Positions 34,235-40,967 of a stretch of DNA of 53,380 nucleotides are shown here, piece after piece. The DNA is from Candidatus Bacteroides intestinavium. Its GTDB lineage: Bacteria > Bacteroidota > Bacteroidia > Bacteroidales > Bacteroidaceae. A program made the position numbers and the translations under genes. A model generated the notes under the pieces. The model made no database searches. It was not told where the DNA came from and saw nothing but the letters and a program-made list of their open reading frames with translations. Location of the stretch: NCBI GenBank assembly GCA_019118325.1, contig DWZE01000062.1, positions 1 to 53,380 of the forward strand, written 5' to 3'. How positions within the stretch are numbered: the first letter of the stretch is position 1; each line of letters begins with the position of its first letter.

Positions 34235-37200
34235 TGACCGGACGCCGGATGCCCGCGAGGCTTACGAAGTCCTCCAGGCCGTGTGCGAGGCCGGCGGTTC
34301 CTCGCTGCGGGCAGCCTACCGGCAGATGCGCGAGTTGCTGGAGCTGCTTTGCCGCACGCAGACGGAGGACGATAATTTGCAGATGACCGACCTGGCCGCC
34401 CGCATCAATTATGTCGGTGCCAAGCTGGGGCTTTCCGTCGTCGAGCAGAACCGCCTCCATTCCTTCCGGTTGACCTCCAACGACATCCTGAACCACCGTG
34501 CAGAGCCGGAGAAAGAGCATCTGTTGCGCGACGCCAAGACCCTGGCCTTCTTCGTCCGGCGCCTGACCCGGGAGGACATCCCCGAAGACCTGTACAGCGT
34601 GCTGCCCCGGGCAGATGCCACCTACATCGTGGCCCCGCCCGCCAAGGAGAACCTCCATCGCCTGCGGGCCACCTTCCTCCGGGCCGACGACACCTATTTA
34701 TATATACGTCCCACAGACGTGCTGAGCGACGAGCCTTTGCGGGTGCGCCGTGGCGTGCCGCAGGTCAATGAGGAGTTCAACGAGACTTGCCGCATCCTCT
34801 GGCCGGGCGCGCAACTCAACCTGCTGGACGTGGCGGTGGACGAGGCGGGCGTGCTGACCCCGTCGTTCATCGTGCTGGAGCCGGATTACCTGATAGACAT
34901 CAGTACCCTGGCCGAATGCTTCAAGGAATACGGGCATCATCCCCTCAACTACATTCTCATGCGCCTGCAGCCCGTGGGCAATACCCGTCCGCTGTTGCTG
35001 GGAAACATTGTCAACCTGTTCCTGGACGAGTGGATTCATGCGGAGACCGAGCCGGATTACCTGGCCTGCATGAAGAAGGCTTTCCGTGCCTATCCTATCG
35101 AGTTGGCCGCCTGTGCCGACCTGCGCGACCTGGAAAAGGAACGCCAGTTCTTTGCCGATTGCCGGCTGCACTTCGAGCACCTCCGCCAGACGGTGACGGA
35201 GACCTTCCACGCCTCCGGCTACGGGCTGGACCGTCGGGATGCCGTCCTGGAGCCTTCCTACCTGTGCGAGGCCCTGGGCCTGCAAGGTCGCCTGGACTAT
35301 ATGCAGCGCGACATGACCTCCTTCATCGAGATGAAGTCCGGGCGGGCGGAGGAATATGCCGTCCGCGGCAAGATTGTGCCCAAGGAAAATAACCTGGTGC
35401 AGATGCTGCTCTACCAGGCCGTGTTGGAGTTCTCTATGGGGAAGGACCACCACCGGGTGAAGCCCTACCTGCTCTACACCCGTTACCCCTTGCTCTATCC
35501 GGCGCGCGGGTCGTGGGCGATGCTGCGCCGGGTGTTGGACGTGCGCAACCGCATCGTGGCCGAGGAGTACGGCATCCAGCGTCACAACGACCCAGCCTAT
35601 ACCTCCCGTCGGCTGAAGGCTTTGACCCCGGACACGCTGAACGAGAGGGGGTTGGCCAATACCCTGTGGAAGCGCTACCTCTATCCCGGCATCGACCAGG
35701 TGCGGAAGAGTCTGGACGCCCTGTCTCCGCTGGAGTCGGATTATTTTCATACTCTCTACAACTTCATCACCAAGGAACTCTATACCTCCAAGTCGGGCGA
35801 CGTGGCCTACGAGGGGCATACGGGCGCGGCTTCGGTCTGGCTCTCCACGCTGGCCGAAAAGGTGGAGGCCGGAGAAATCCTTTATGACCTGTCCATCCGC
35901 GAGAGCCATGCGGCGGATGCGCACAAGCCCTACCTGATTCTCGAACGGAAGGCAGGAGCGGGGGAGGCCGAGGCCCCGTTGCCCAACTTTCGGCCGGGCG
36001 ATGCCGTGGTGCTTTACGAGCGCAATGCGGAGGCGGACAATGTTTCCAACAAACTGGTGTTCAAGGGGAACATCGAGGAGATCACCGAACGGGAAATCCG
36101 GATGCGCCTGCGTGCCACCCAGCAGAATACGGGCGTGCTGCCTCTCCATAGCCTGTATGCCGTGGAGCATGACTATATGGATACTTCCTTCCGCAGCATG
36201 TACCGGGGACTTTCCGCCTTCCTGGGTGCCACGCAGCGGAGGCGCGACGTCCTGCTGGGGCAGCGTCCGCCGGAGTTCGATACCTCGCTGGATGCCGCCA
36301 TCTCCTCCGCGCCGGACGACTTCGCCCGCATCACGTTGAAGGCGCGGGCTGCCCGCGATTTCTTTCTCCTGATAGGCCCTCCGGGGACGGGCAAGACTTC
36401 CCGGGCCTTGCGGGGGATGGTGGAGGCTTTCTATGCGGAGCGGAAACAGATTCTGCTCTTGTCTTACACCAACCGGGCGGTGGACGAAATCTGCAAGATG
36501 CTGTCGTCCGTCACGCCGGCCATCGACTTTATCCGTATCGGCAGCGAACTGTCCTGCGAGGAGTGCTACCGGCCTCATCTGATAGAGAATGTGCTGGAGG
36601 ATTGTCCCAACCGCCGGGCCGTGCAATTGCGCATAGCTGCCTGCCGGGTGTTTGTGGGGACGGTGGCCACGCTCTCCTCCAAGACGGAACTGTTCCGCCT
36701 GAAGACGTTCGACGTGGCATTGGTGGACGAGGCCACACAGATATTGGAGCCGCAATTGCTGGGCCTGCTCTGCCTGCGTGCGGAGTCGGGGGCGGACGCC
36801 ATCGGCAAGTTCATCCTGATAGGCGACCACAAGCAGTTGCCGGCGGTGGTGCTGCAGTCACCTTTGCAGTCCGAGGTACATACCGGGAGTTTGCGGGCCA
36901 TCGGACTGTTGAACCTGAAGGACTCCTTGTTCGAGCGGCTGTACCGCACCTGGTCGCAGGACGGGGCGGCGCAGGCGGGACGCGCCTTCGACATGCTGCA
37001 CCGCCAGGGGCGCATGAACGAGGAAGTAGCCTTGTTCCCCAACCGCGCCTTCTACGGCGGCTTATTAGTGCCGTTGGGCTTGCCCCACCAGAGCGGGGAT
37101 TTGACGCTGGCTCCTTCGTTGGCGGGGGGAGAGTTTGCCCGGTTGCTCACCCGCCGCGTGGCCTTCCTGCCTTCTGTGGCGGAGCCGATGACCCGTCCGG

Positions 37201-37643
37201 CCAAGGTGAACCGTTCGGAGGCGGCGATGGTGGCAAGGCTGTCCGCCGCAGTCTACCGGCAATACCGGGAGACGACCGGCTTCGACCCTTCGCGCACCCT
37301 GGGCATCATCACGCCCTATCGGAGCCAGATAGCCTTGATCAAGCAGGAACTGGAGGCGCTGGGCATACTGCCCTTGCGGGAAGTGCTGGTGGATACGGTC
37401 GAACGCTTCCAGGGCAGCGAGCGCGACGTCATCATCTATTCCTTCTGCGTGAACCGCGCCTATCAGTTGAAGTTCCTGGCCAACCTGACGGAGGACCACG
37501 GCGTCCTGATTGACCGGAAGCTGAACGTGGCCCTGACCCGTGCCCGGCGGCAGATGTTCATCACCGGGGTGCCCGGGCTGCTCTCGCAGAACCCCATTTA
37601 CCGGGAATTACTGCGCTTTTGTGGGGTAGAAGCGGGGTTGTAA
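34227..37643 (+). CDS. Dna2-like protein: PD-(D/E)XK nuclease plus SF1 helicase
   Basis: This 1138-residue protein combines a RecB/Dna2-type nuclease and an Upf1/Dna2-like superfamily 1 helicase. The nuclease core is visible: Asp357 in GRLDYMQRD, Glu368 and Lys370 in FIEMKSG, and the QxxxY motif Gln392-Tyr396 in QMLLYQAVLE. A beta-barrel-like region (about 585-650) precedes the helicase. The helicase carries Walker A GPPGTGKT (Lys723), LLSYTNRAVDEI, Walker B VALVDEATQ, motif III GDHKQLPAVV, GIITPYRSQIALI, VERFQGSERDVIIYS and VALTRARRQMFI. It begins inside tatC (8-bp overlap). Family knowledge suggests flap or DNA-end processing in repair. Residues 1-330 show no motif that I recognise. Confidence 0.85.
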   Translation: MVNDRTPDAREAYEVLQAVCEAGGSSLRAAYRQMRELLELLCRTQTEDDNLQMTDLAARINYVGAKLGLSVVEQNRLHSFRLTSNDILNHRAEPEKEHLLRDAKTLAFFVRRLTREDIPEDLYSVLPRADATYIVAPPAKENLHRLRATFLRADDTYLYIRPTDVLSDEPLRVRRGVPQVNEEFNETCRILWPGAQLNLLDVAVDEAGVLTPSFIVLEPDYLIDISTLAECFKEYGHHPLNYILMRLQPVGNTRPLLLGNIVNLFLDEWIHAETEPDYLACMKKAFRAYPIELAACADLRDLEKERQFFADCRLHFEHLRQTVTETFHASGYGLDRRDAVLEPSYLCEALGLQGRLDYMQRDMTSFIEMKSGRAEEYAVRGKIVPKENNLVQMLLYQAVLEFSMGKDHHRVKPYLLYTRYPLLYPARGSWAMLRRVLDVRNRIVAEEYGIQRHNDPAYTSRRLKALTPDTLNERGLANTLWKRYLYPGIDQVRKSLDALSPLESDYFHTLYNFITKELYTSKSGDVAYEGHTGAASVWLSTLAEKVEAGEILYDLSIRESHAADAHKPYLILERKAGAGEAEAPLPNFRPGDAVVLYERNAEADNVSNKLVFKGNIEEITEREIRMRLRATQQNTGVLPLHSLYAVEHDYMDTSFRSMYRGLSAFLGATQRRRDVLLGQRPPEFDTSLDAAISSAPDDFARITLKARAARDFFLLIGPPGTGKTSRALRGMVEAFYAERKQILLLSYTNRAVDEICKMLSSVTPAIDFIRIGSELSCEECYRPHLIENVLEDCPNRRAVQLRIAACRVFVGTVATLSSKTELFRLKTFDVALVDEATQILEPQLLGLLCLRAESGADAIGKFILIGDHKQLPAVVLQSPLQSEVHTGSLRAIGLLNLKDSLFERLYRTWSQDGAAQAGRAFDMLHRQGRMNEEVALFPNRAFYGGLLVPLGLPHQSGDLTLAPSLAGGEFARLLTRRVAFLPSVAEPMTRPAKVNRSEAAMVARLSAAVYRQYRETTGFDPSRTLGIITPYRSQIALIKQELEALGILPLREVLVDTVERFQGSERDVIIYSFCVNRAYQLKFLANLTEDHGVLIDRKLNVALTRARRQMFITGVPGLLSQNPIYRELLRFCGVEAGL

Positions 37644-37646
37644 CGT

Positions 37647-37668
37647 CTGTTTAGCATATATTAAACAG
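37647..37668 (+). terminator. Short hairpin after the helicase gene
   Basis: CTGTTTA (37647-37653) pairs with TAAACAG (37662-37668) 4 bp after the helicase stop. It is AT-rich, with no T-run directly behind it, so this is a weak candidate. Confidence 0.3.
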
Positions 37669-37719
37669 GTGTTTCATTCTTATAACAATTCGGTGTGCAT
37701 CGGTATCGGGGGGAATGCT

Positions 37720-37727
37720 TACCTTTG
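37720..37727 (+). promoter_or_regulatory. -7 element of a putative small RNA
   Basis: TACCTTTG at 37720-37727 is a perfect -7 box that is followed by no coding sequence on the plus strand, only by a terminator 45 bp further on. Confidence 0.6.
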
Positions 37728-37733
37728 TACACG

Positions 37734-37802
37734 TTTTTTTCATAGAGATTTAGATTTAAGGTTAGAAGATTGGCGGAAGTCGTGAGGCCTCCGCCTTTTT
37801 TT
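37734..37802 (+). ncRNA. Putative small RNA, about 70 nt
   Basis: The predicted start is about 7 nt after the -7 element. The 3' end is an intrinsic terminator: GGCGGAAG (37772-37779), loop TCGTGAGG (37780-37787), CCTCCGCC (37788-37795), then seven T. No open reading frame of note fits in between. The 8-base loop is the same as that in the carB leader terminator (44969-44976). The same terminator may also serve as the convergent barrier before the GNAT-VOC gene. Confidence 0.45.
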
Positions 37803-37815
37803 GTCTGCATCCGGT

Positions 37816-38778
37816 TTAGGCCGTAATCTCCAGGAGGTTTCCTTCCGGCCCTTCCACGCAACTTTCATAATATCCGTCGCCGGTGGTGCGCGGCCCGTCC
37901 AGCACGGCATAGCCGTCTGCCCGGAGTTGTGCGGTCAGTTGGTCCACCCGCTCTTTGCTTCCCACGCTGAAGGAGATGTGTATGAATCCCGTCCGCAAGG
38001 CATGTTTCGCGTCGTCTTGCAGGTCCGGGCGTGTCATGATTTCCAGCCGTGTCCCGTTGCCGAAGGTCAGGAAATACGTCTTCAGTCCGGTGCGGGGATT
38101 GTGGTACAGGTCGTTGGACGTGGCCTGGAAGTAGTGCGTGAAGAAGGTGCGCACGCCCTCCAAATCCCTGACATAGAGGGCTGCATGGTCCAGCCGGACG
38201 GACGTTTCCTGCCGGTTCAGGGCTTGCAGGTGCCACAGCTTGTGGCCGAAGAGGCTCCGTGTCTCCACGCGCTCGAAGCCCAGCGTGTGGTAGAGGTGTT
38301 CCGCCCCCGGGTTCTCCACGTCCACCAGCAGTCCCGCCCGTTCGTGGCCTTCGGCAAAGGCTTTGTCGCGCAGGGCCGTGAGCAGTCGGCCGCCGATGCC
38401 CAGCCTGCGGTATTCGGGCAGGACGCCCAGGGAGTCCAGGTAATACTCGCCGGGGTGGGTCTCATCCTCCACGCCCTCGAAGGTCTGTCCCGTGCGTTCC
38501 TCGATGCGGCGCAGGGTGGGGCGGCGCAGTTCGTGCAGGCGGGCGCCGTCATAGCCCACGATGGCTCCGGCGGGCGTGCCGTTCACGTCGGCCACCAGCG
38601 CGTTGCGGTAGCTGTACTGGGTGTTCTCCATCCGCACCAGCTCTTCGAGCACGTCCTGATAGTTCTCCCCGCAATACAGTTTCATGGTCTCCTTGCCCAG
38701 CGCCATGGTCAGGGCTGCGGCGATGATGGGGGCATCCTCCGGCGTGGCCGGGCGGACGATGATTTGTTTCGGTTCCAT
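37816..38778 (-). CDS. GNAT acetyltransferase fused to a VOC (glyoxalase-like) domain
   Basis: This 320-residue protein has two enzyme-like halves. Residues 1-150 are a GNAT N-acetyltransferase with the acetyl-CoA motif VLPEYRRLGIGGRLLTALRDKA and the following LLVDVENPGAEHLYHTLGFE. Residues about 168-320 form a vicinal oxygen chelate domain with the four metal-ligand positions in DHAALYV, RLEIM, HISFSV and GNLLEIT. Both look intact. The substrate is unknown; the pairing could mean modification and clearance of one small toxic compound, but that is a guess. It is a monocistronic gene with its own -7 element. Confidence 0.88.
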   Translation of the reverse strand: MEPKQIIVRPATPEDAPIIAAALTMALGKETMKLYCGENYQDVLEELVRMENTQYSYRNALVADVNGTPAGAIVGYDGARLHELRRPTLRRIEERTGQTFEGVEDETHPGEYYLDSLGVLPEYRRLGIGGRLLTALRDKAFAEGHERAGLLVDVENPGAEHLYHTLGFERVETRSLFGHKLWHLQALNRQETSVRLDHAALYVRDLEGVRTFFTHYFQATSNDLYHNPRTGLKTYFLTFGNGTRLEIMTRPDLQDDAKHALRTGFIHISFSVGSKERVDQLTAQLRADGYAVLDGPRTTGDGYYESCVEGPEGNLLEITA

Positions 38779-38812
38779 AGTGTCTACAGTGTCTGTTAGG
38801 TTGATACGCTTG

Positions 38813-38820
38813 CAAAGTTA
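38813..38820 (-). promoter_or_regulatory. -7 element of the GNAT-VOC gene
   Basis: TAACTTTG on the minus strand lies 34 bp upstream of the start codon at 38778. Confidence 0.55.
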
Positions 38821-38897
38821 GCAAGATGCGGGGAAATTCTTCTTGTTTCCCGGTCGGAAAATTTGCTTTTGCCGTAGGAAAACTGTATCTTTACGCT

Positions 38898-38978
38898 GGA
38901 TTTACATATCTCCAGGCTGGAGATATAAATCTTCAGTGTGGAGATATGTATCTCCAGCCTGGAGATATAGTTTTCAAA
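38898..38978. repeat. Tandem 21-bp repeat with dyads (array 3, four units)
   Basis: Units start at 38898, 38919, 38940 and 38961, exactly 21 bp apart, each opening GGA. The best unit contains the perfect dyad GGAGATA-TG-TATCTCC, and neighbouring units join to form larger palindromes such as ATATCTCCAG-G-CTGGAGATAT. The outer units are degenerate. The array lies between the divergent GNAT-VOC and HU-like genes, downstream of a TATCTTTA sequence at 38887, so it may be in the 5' leader of the HU-like gene. Confidence 0.88.
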
Positions 38979-39071
38979 CGCTATCGGGAAAGTTTTCTGG
39001 CGGTCGGCAGAGTTTTTTCTCCCGTATATCGGAAAGTTTTTCCATAGAAAGAAAAGAGGAGGACAGACTAT

Positions 39072-39710
39072 ATGGCATCGTATGAAATGCAAGAATTGAA
39101 CCTGCCCGGACAGGAAGGCGGACGGGTGTTGTTTCCCCGCATGAAGTTGTGCGGACAGATGGATTTGGACGAAATCACGCGACGGATATGCAGTGGCAGT
39201 ACCTTCACGCCGGGCGACGTGAAGGGGCTGGTGATGGCTTTGTCGAGGGAGATTGCCGATGGGATGGCCGAGGGACGCTCGGTCAAGGTGGACGGCATCG
39301 GCGTCTTCACGCCCGGGCTGGGCCTGCGCAAGGGCTTCGAGCGCGAGACGGGCCGGGAGGGTGAGCGGCGGCGCAATGCCCGTAGCATATGCGTGGACCG
39401 CATCCACTTCCGGGCGGACAAGGAACTGCTGAGGGAGACTGACCGGAATTGCTACCTGGAGCGGTCGGACTGGAAATTTCGCAAGTCGTCCACTCGCTAT
39501 ACGCCCGAGGAGCGGCTGGGGCTGGCGCGTGAGTTTCTGGAGACGCACTCGTATCTCACCGTGTCGGATTATGCCGCGCTGACCGGCCTGCTCCGCAACG
39601 CCGCAGCCAAGGAATTGAGGCGTTGGGCGGAGGACGAGACGTCGGGCATCGGCCGTTCGGGGCGAGGGACGCACAGGGTGTATGTCAGGAGGGTCGTGCC
39701 TGCGGAATAA
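39072..39710 (+). CDS. HU/IHF-like DNA-binding protein with C-terminal winged-helix-like region
   Basis: This 212-residue protein resembles the large HU-like proteins that are numerous in Bacteroides. Residues about 30-120 have the HU pattern (STFTPGDVKGLVMALSREIADGMAEGRSVKVDGIGVFTPGLGL), in which the second half of the HU fold starts at the KVDGIGVF strand. Residues about 145-205 (TPEERLGLAREFLETHSYLT, then VSDYAALTGLLRNAAAKELR) look like a small helix-turn-helix. It has no signal peptide. It is the last GC-rich gene before the AT-rich restriction-modification island. Role: nucleoid-associated or locus-specific regulator; unproven. Confidence 0.8.
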   Translation: MASYEMQELNLPGQEGGRVLFPRMKLCGQMDLDEITRRICSGSTFTPGDVKGLVMALSREIADGMAEGRSVKVDGIGVFTPGLGLRKGFERETGREGERRRNARSICVDRIHFRADKELLRETDRNCYLERSDWKFRKSSTRYTPEERLGLAREFLETHSYLTVSDYAALTGLLRNAAAKELRRWAEDETSGIGRSGRGTHRVYVRRVVPAE

Positions 39711-39741
39711 TATTCATGAGTTCTTATAGACAGATAGAATG

Positions 39742-39751
39742 AAGTAAGCAT
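39742..39751 (+). repeat. Direct repeat AAGTAAGCAT at the left edge of the AT-rich island
   Basis: AAGTAAGCAT occurs here and again at 42049-42058, 11 bp after the methylase stop codon. The two copies bracket the restriction-modification genes. It is too short to prove an insertion event. Confidence 0.4.
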
Positions 39752-39780
39752 GTAAAAACTATTTTTCCGGAAAAATCACG

Positions 39781-39808
39781 TTGAATTAGAAGTGTTTCAT
39801 TACCTTTG
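39781..39808 (+). promoter_or_regulatory. Promoter of the restriction-modification island
   Basis: TTG (39781-39783), then 17 bases, then TACCTTTG (39801-39808), 25 bp before the dam fragment start. The spacing is slightly shorter than usual. Confidence 0.6.
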
Positions 39809-39833
39809 TGCTACAAATAATACTTGTTTGGAA

Positions 39834-40076
39834 ATGAGCAACAAAATATATGTATCAGCAAAACCATTTGTGAAGTGGGTAGGTGGAAAGACGCAACTTC
39901 TGGAAGATATAAGACGTTCTTTACCATCGGACTTTTCACAAAAGAAGGACATTGTTTATGTAGAACCTTTTGTGGGAGGAGGTGCCGTGTTATTTTGGAT
40001 AATACAATAACTTCCTAATATAATCAATGACATAAATTTTAATCCAATACATTCTTATGAAACAGTATGAGGCTGT
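39834..40076 (+). pseudogene. Dam-type DNA adenine methylase fragment (DpnM/Dam N-terminus)
   Basis: The 58 codons from ATG 39834 match the start of D12-class adenine methylases: AKPFVKWVGGKTQLLEDIRR and the AdoMet motif VYVEPFVGGGAVLFWIIQ. An in-frame TAA at 40008-40010 stops it. Reading on in the same frame gives LPNIINDIN, the expected continuation (family members have a similar PN...INDIN after this motif), and then similarity ends and a TGA follows at 40074. So the gene has both a nonsense codon and a loss of roughly the last three quarters, including the DPPY motif. It cannot be active. The remnant overlaps the start of the next gene at 40057. Confidence 0.85.
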
Positions 40077-40800
40077 TATTGAAACACTAAAACGTTTAGG
40101 AGGAGTTGCGACCCTTGGACAACTTTATCAAGAGGTTTTTAAAATAGAAGACTGCCAATGGAATACTAAAACACCATTTGCAAGTATAAGAAGAATAGTA
40201 CAGGAACGTAAAGAAATATACAAGATAAAGCCGGGATTATGGGCTTTGATCTCCTGTCAAAAGGAACTTGAAGCTAATGGTTTTATTGTCGAAAATGAAC
40301 ATAATACAGACTCGACAATAATGAAAGATTTTAATCATTCGTATTATCAAGGTCTCTTGTTAGAAATCGGTAATTGCCGAAAGTTTTTTACGTATGTGCC
40401 TGAACAAGATAAGAATAAAAAATATGCAAGTGGTACATTAAAAGATATCCGTACACTTAATGCTATACCTCATTTCTCTTTTCCGGAATTAGTTCATAGA
40501 AGTTCAACCATAGATGTTATTTGGTTTAATGAACGAAAAATGCCATGTGCTTTTTTTGAAGTGGAACATTCTACAGATATACAAAACTCTCTTCTTAAAT
40601 TTTTTGACTTACAAGATTTTTATAGTAAGATGTTCATTGTGGCTGATAATAAACGCATGAATGAGTTTGATAAGAAATTACACTATGGAGCATTCAAAGA
40701 ATTGGTTAATAATAAAAGGGTAAAGTTTTTAAGTTATGATGCATTAAATAAACTATATAATCAAACCATTGAGAACCAGAAAAATCCAATCTTTATATAG
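40057..40800 (+). CDS. HARE-HTH / PD-(D/E)XK restriction endonuclease-like protein
   Basis: This 247-residue protein is AT-rich. Residues 1-65 resemble a HARE-HTH winged helix (YEAVIETLKRLGGVATLGQL, TPFASIRRIVQERKEIYKIK, PGLWAL), a domain found in many restriction enzymes. Residues about 130-225 look like a PD-(D/E)XK nuclease: the acidic residue in STIDVIWFNE, then CAFFEVEHSTDIQNSLLKFFDL, where FEVEHST stands in place of the usual ExK. The later basic residues could supply the missing lysine. It sits between a dam fragment and a GATC-type methylase, which supports a restriction role. The recognition site is not proven. Confidence 0.65.
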   Translation: MKQYEAVIETLKRLGGVATLGQLYQEVFKIEDCQWNTKTPFASIRRIVQERKEIYKIKPGLWALISCQKELEANGFIVENEHNTDSTIMKDFNHSYYQGLLLEIGNCRKFFTYVPEQDKNKKYASGTLKDIRTLNAIPHFSFPELVHRSSTIDVIWFNERKMPCAFFEVEHSTDIQNSLLKFFDLQDFYSKMFIVADNKRMNEFDKKLHYGAFKELVNNKRVKFLSYDALNKLYNQTIENQKNPIFI

Positions 40801-40876
40801 ATCACTTTTTAACATGATGTAAAATCAACAAATTCGCAAATGCCTGAAATATAGAATTAAAGCACCTACTCCAAAT

Positions 40877-40920
40877 GATCTTTTCTGATCAAAAGAGTTA
40901 TATAAAGATCTTTTGTCCTC
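40877..40920. promoter_or_regulatory. Cluster of three GATC sites upstream of the methylase
   Basis: GATC occurs at 40877, 40887 and 40907, in two GATCTTTT words and one GATCAAAAG. All three lie in the 167-bp gap before a methylase that resembles GATC-specific DpnA. Methylation-dependent control of the gene is possible. The rest of 40801-40967 shows no gene. Confidence 0.4.
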
Positions 40921-40967
40921 TATGAATGTTTTTTGATATTCTTTTGTATTCCAAATATGAATATATA

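Noticed and set aside
38898..38978. CRISPR array
   Set aside because: The 21-bp units follow each other without unique spacers, are palindromic, and no cas genes are present. The same applies to the arrays at 1241 and 13515.
39792..40010. A small complete gene of 72 residues
   Set aside because: The sequence is the N-terminal piece of a Dam-type methylase that ends at an in-frame stop inside the conserved region, so it is a pseudogene.
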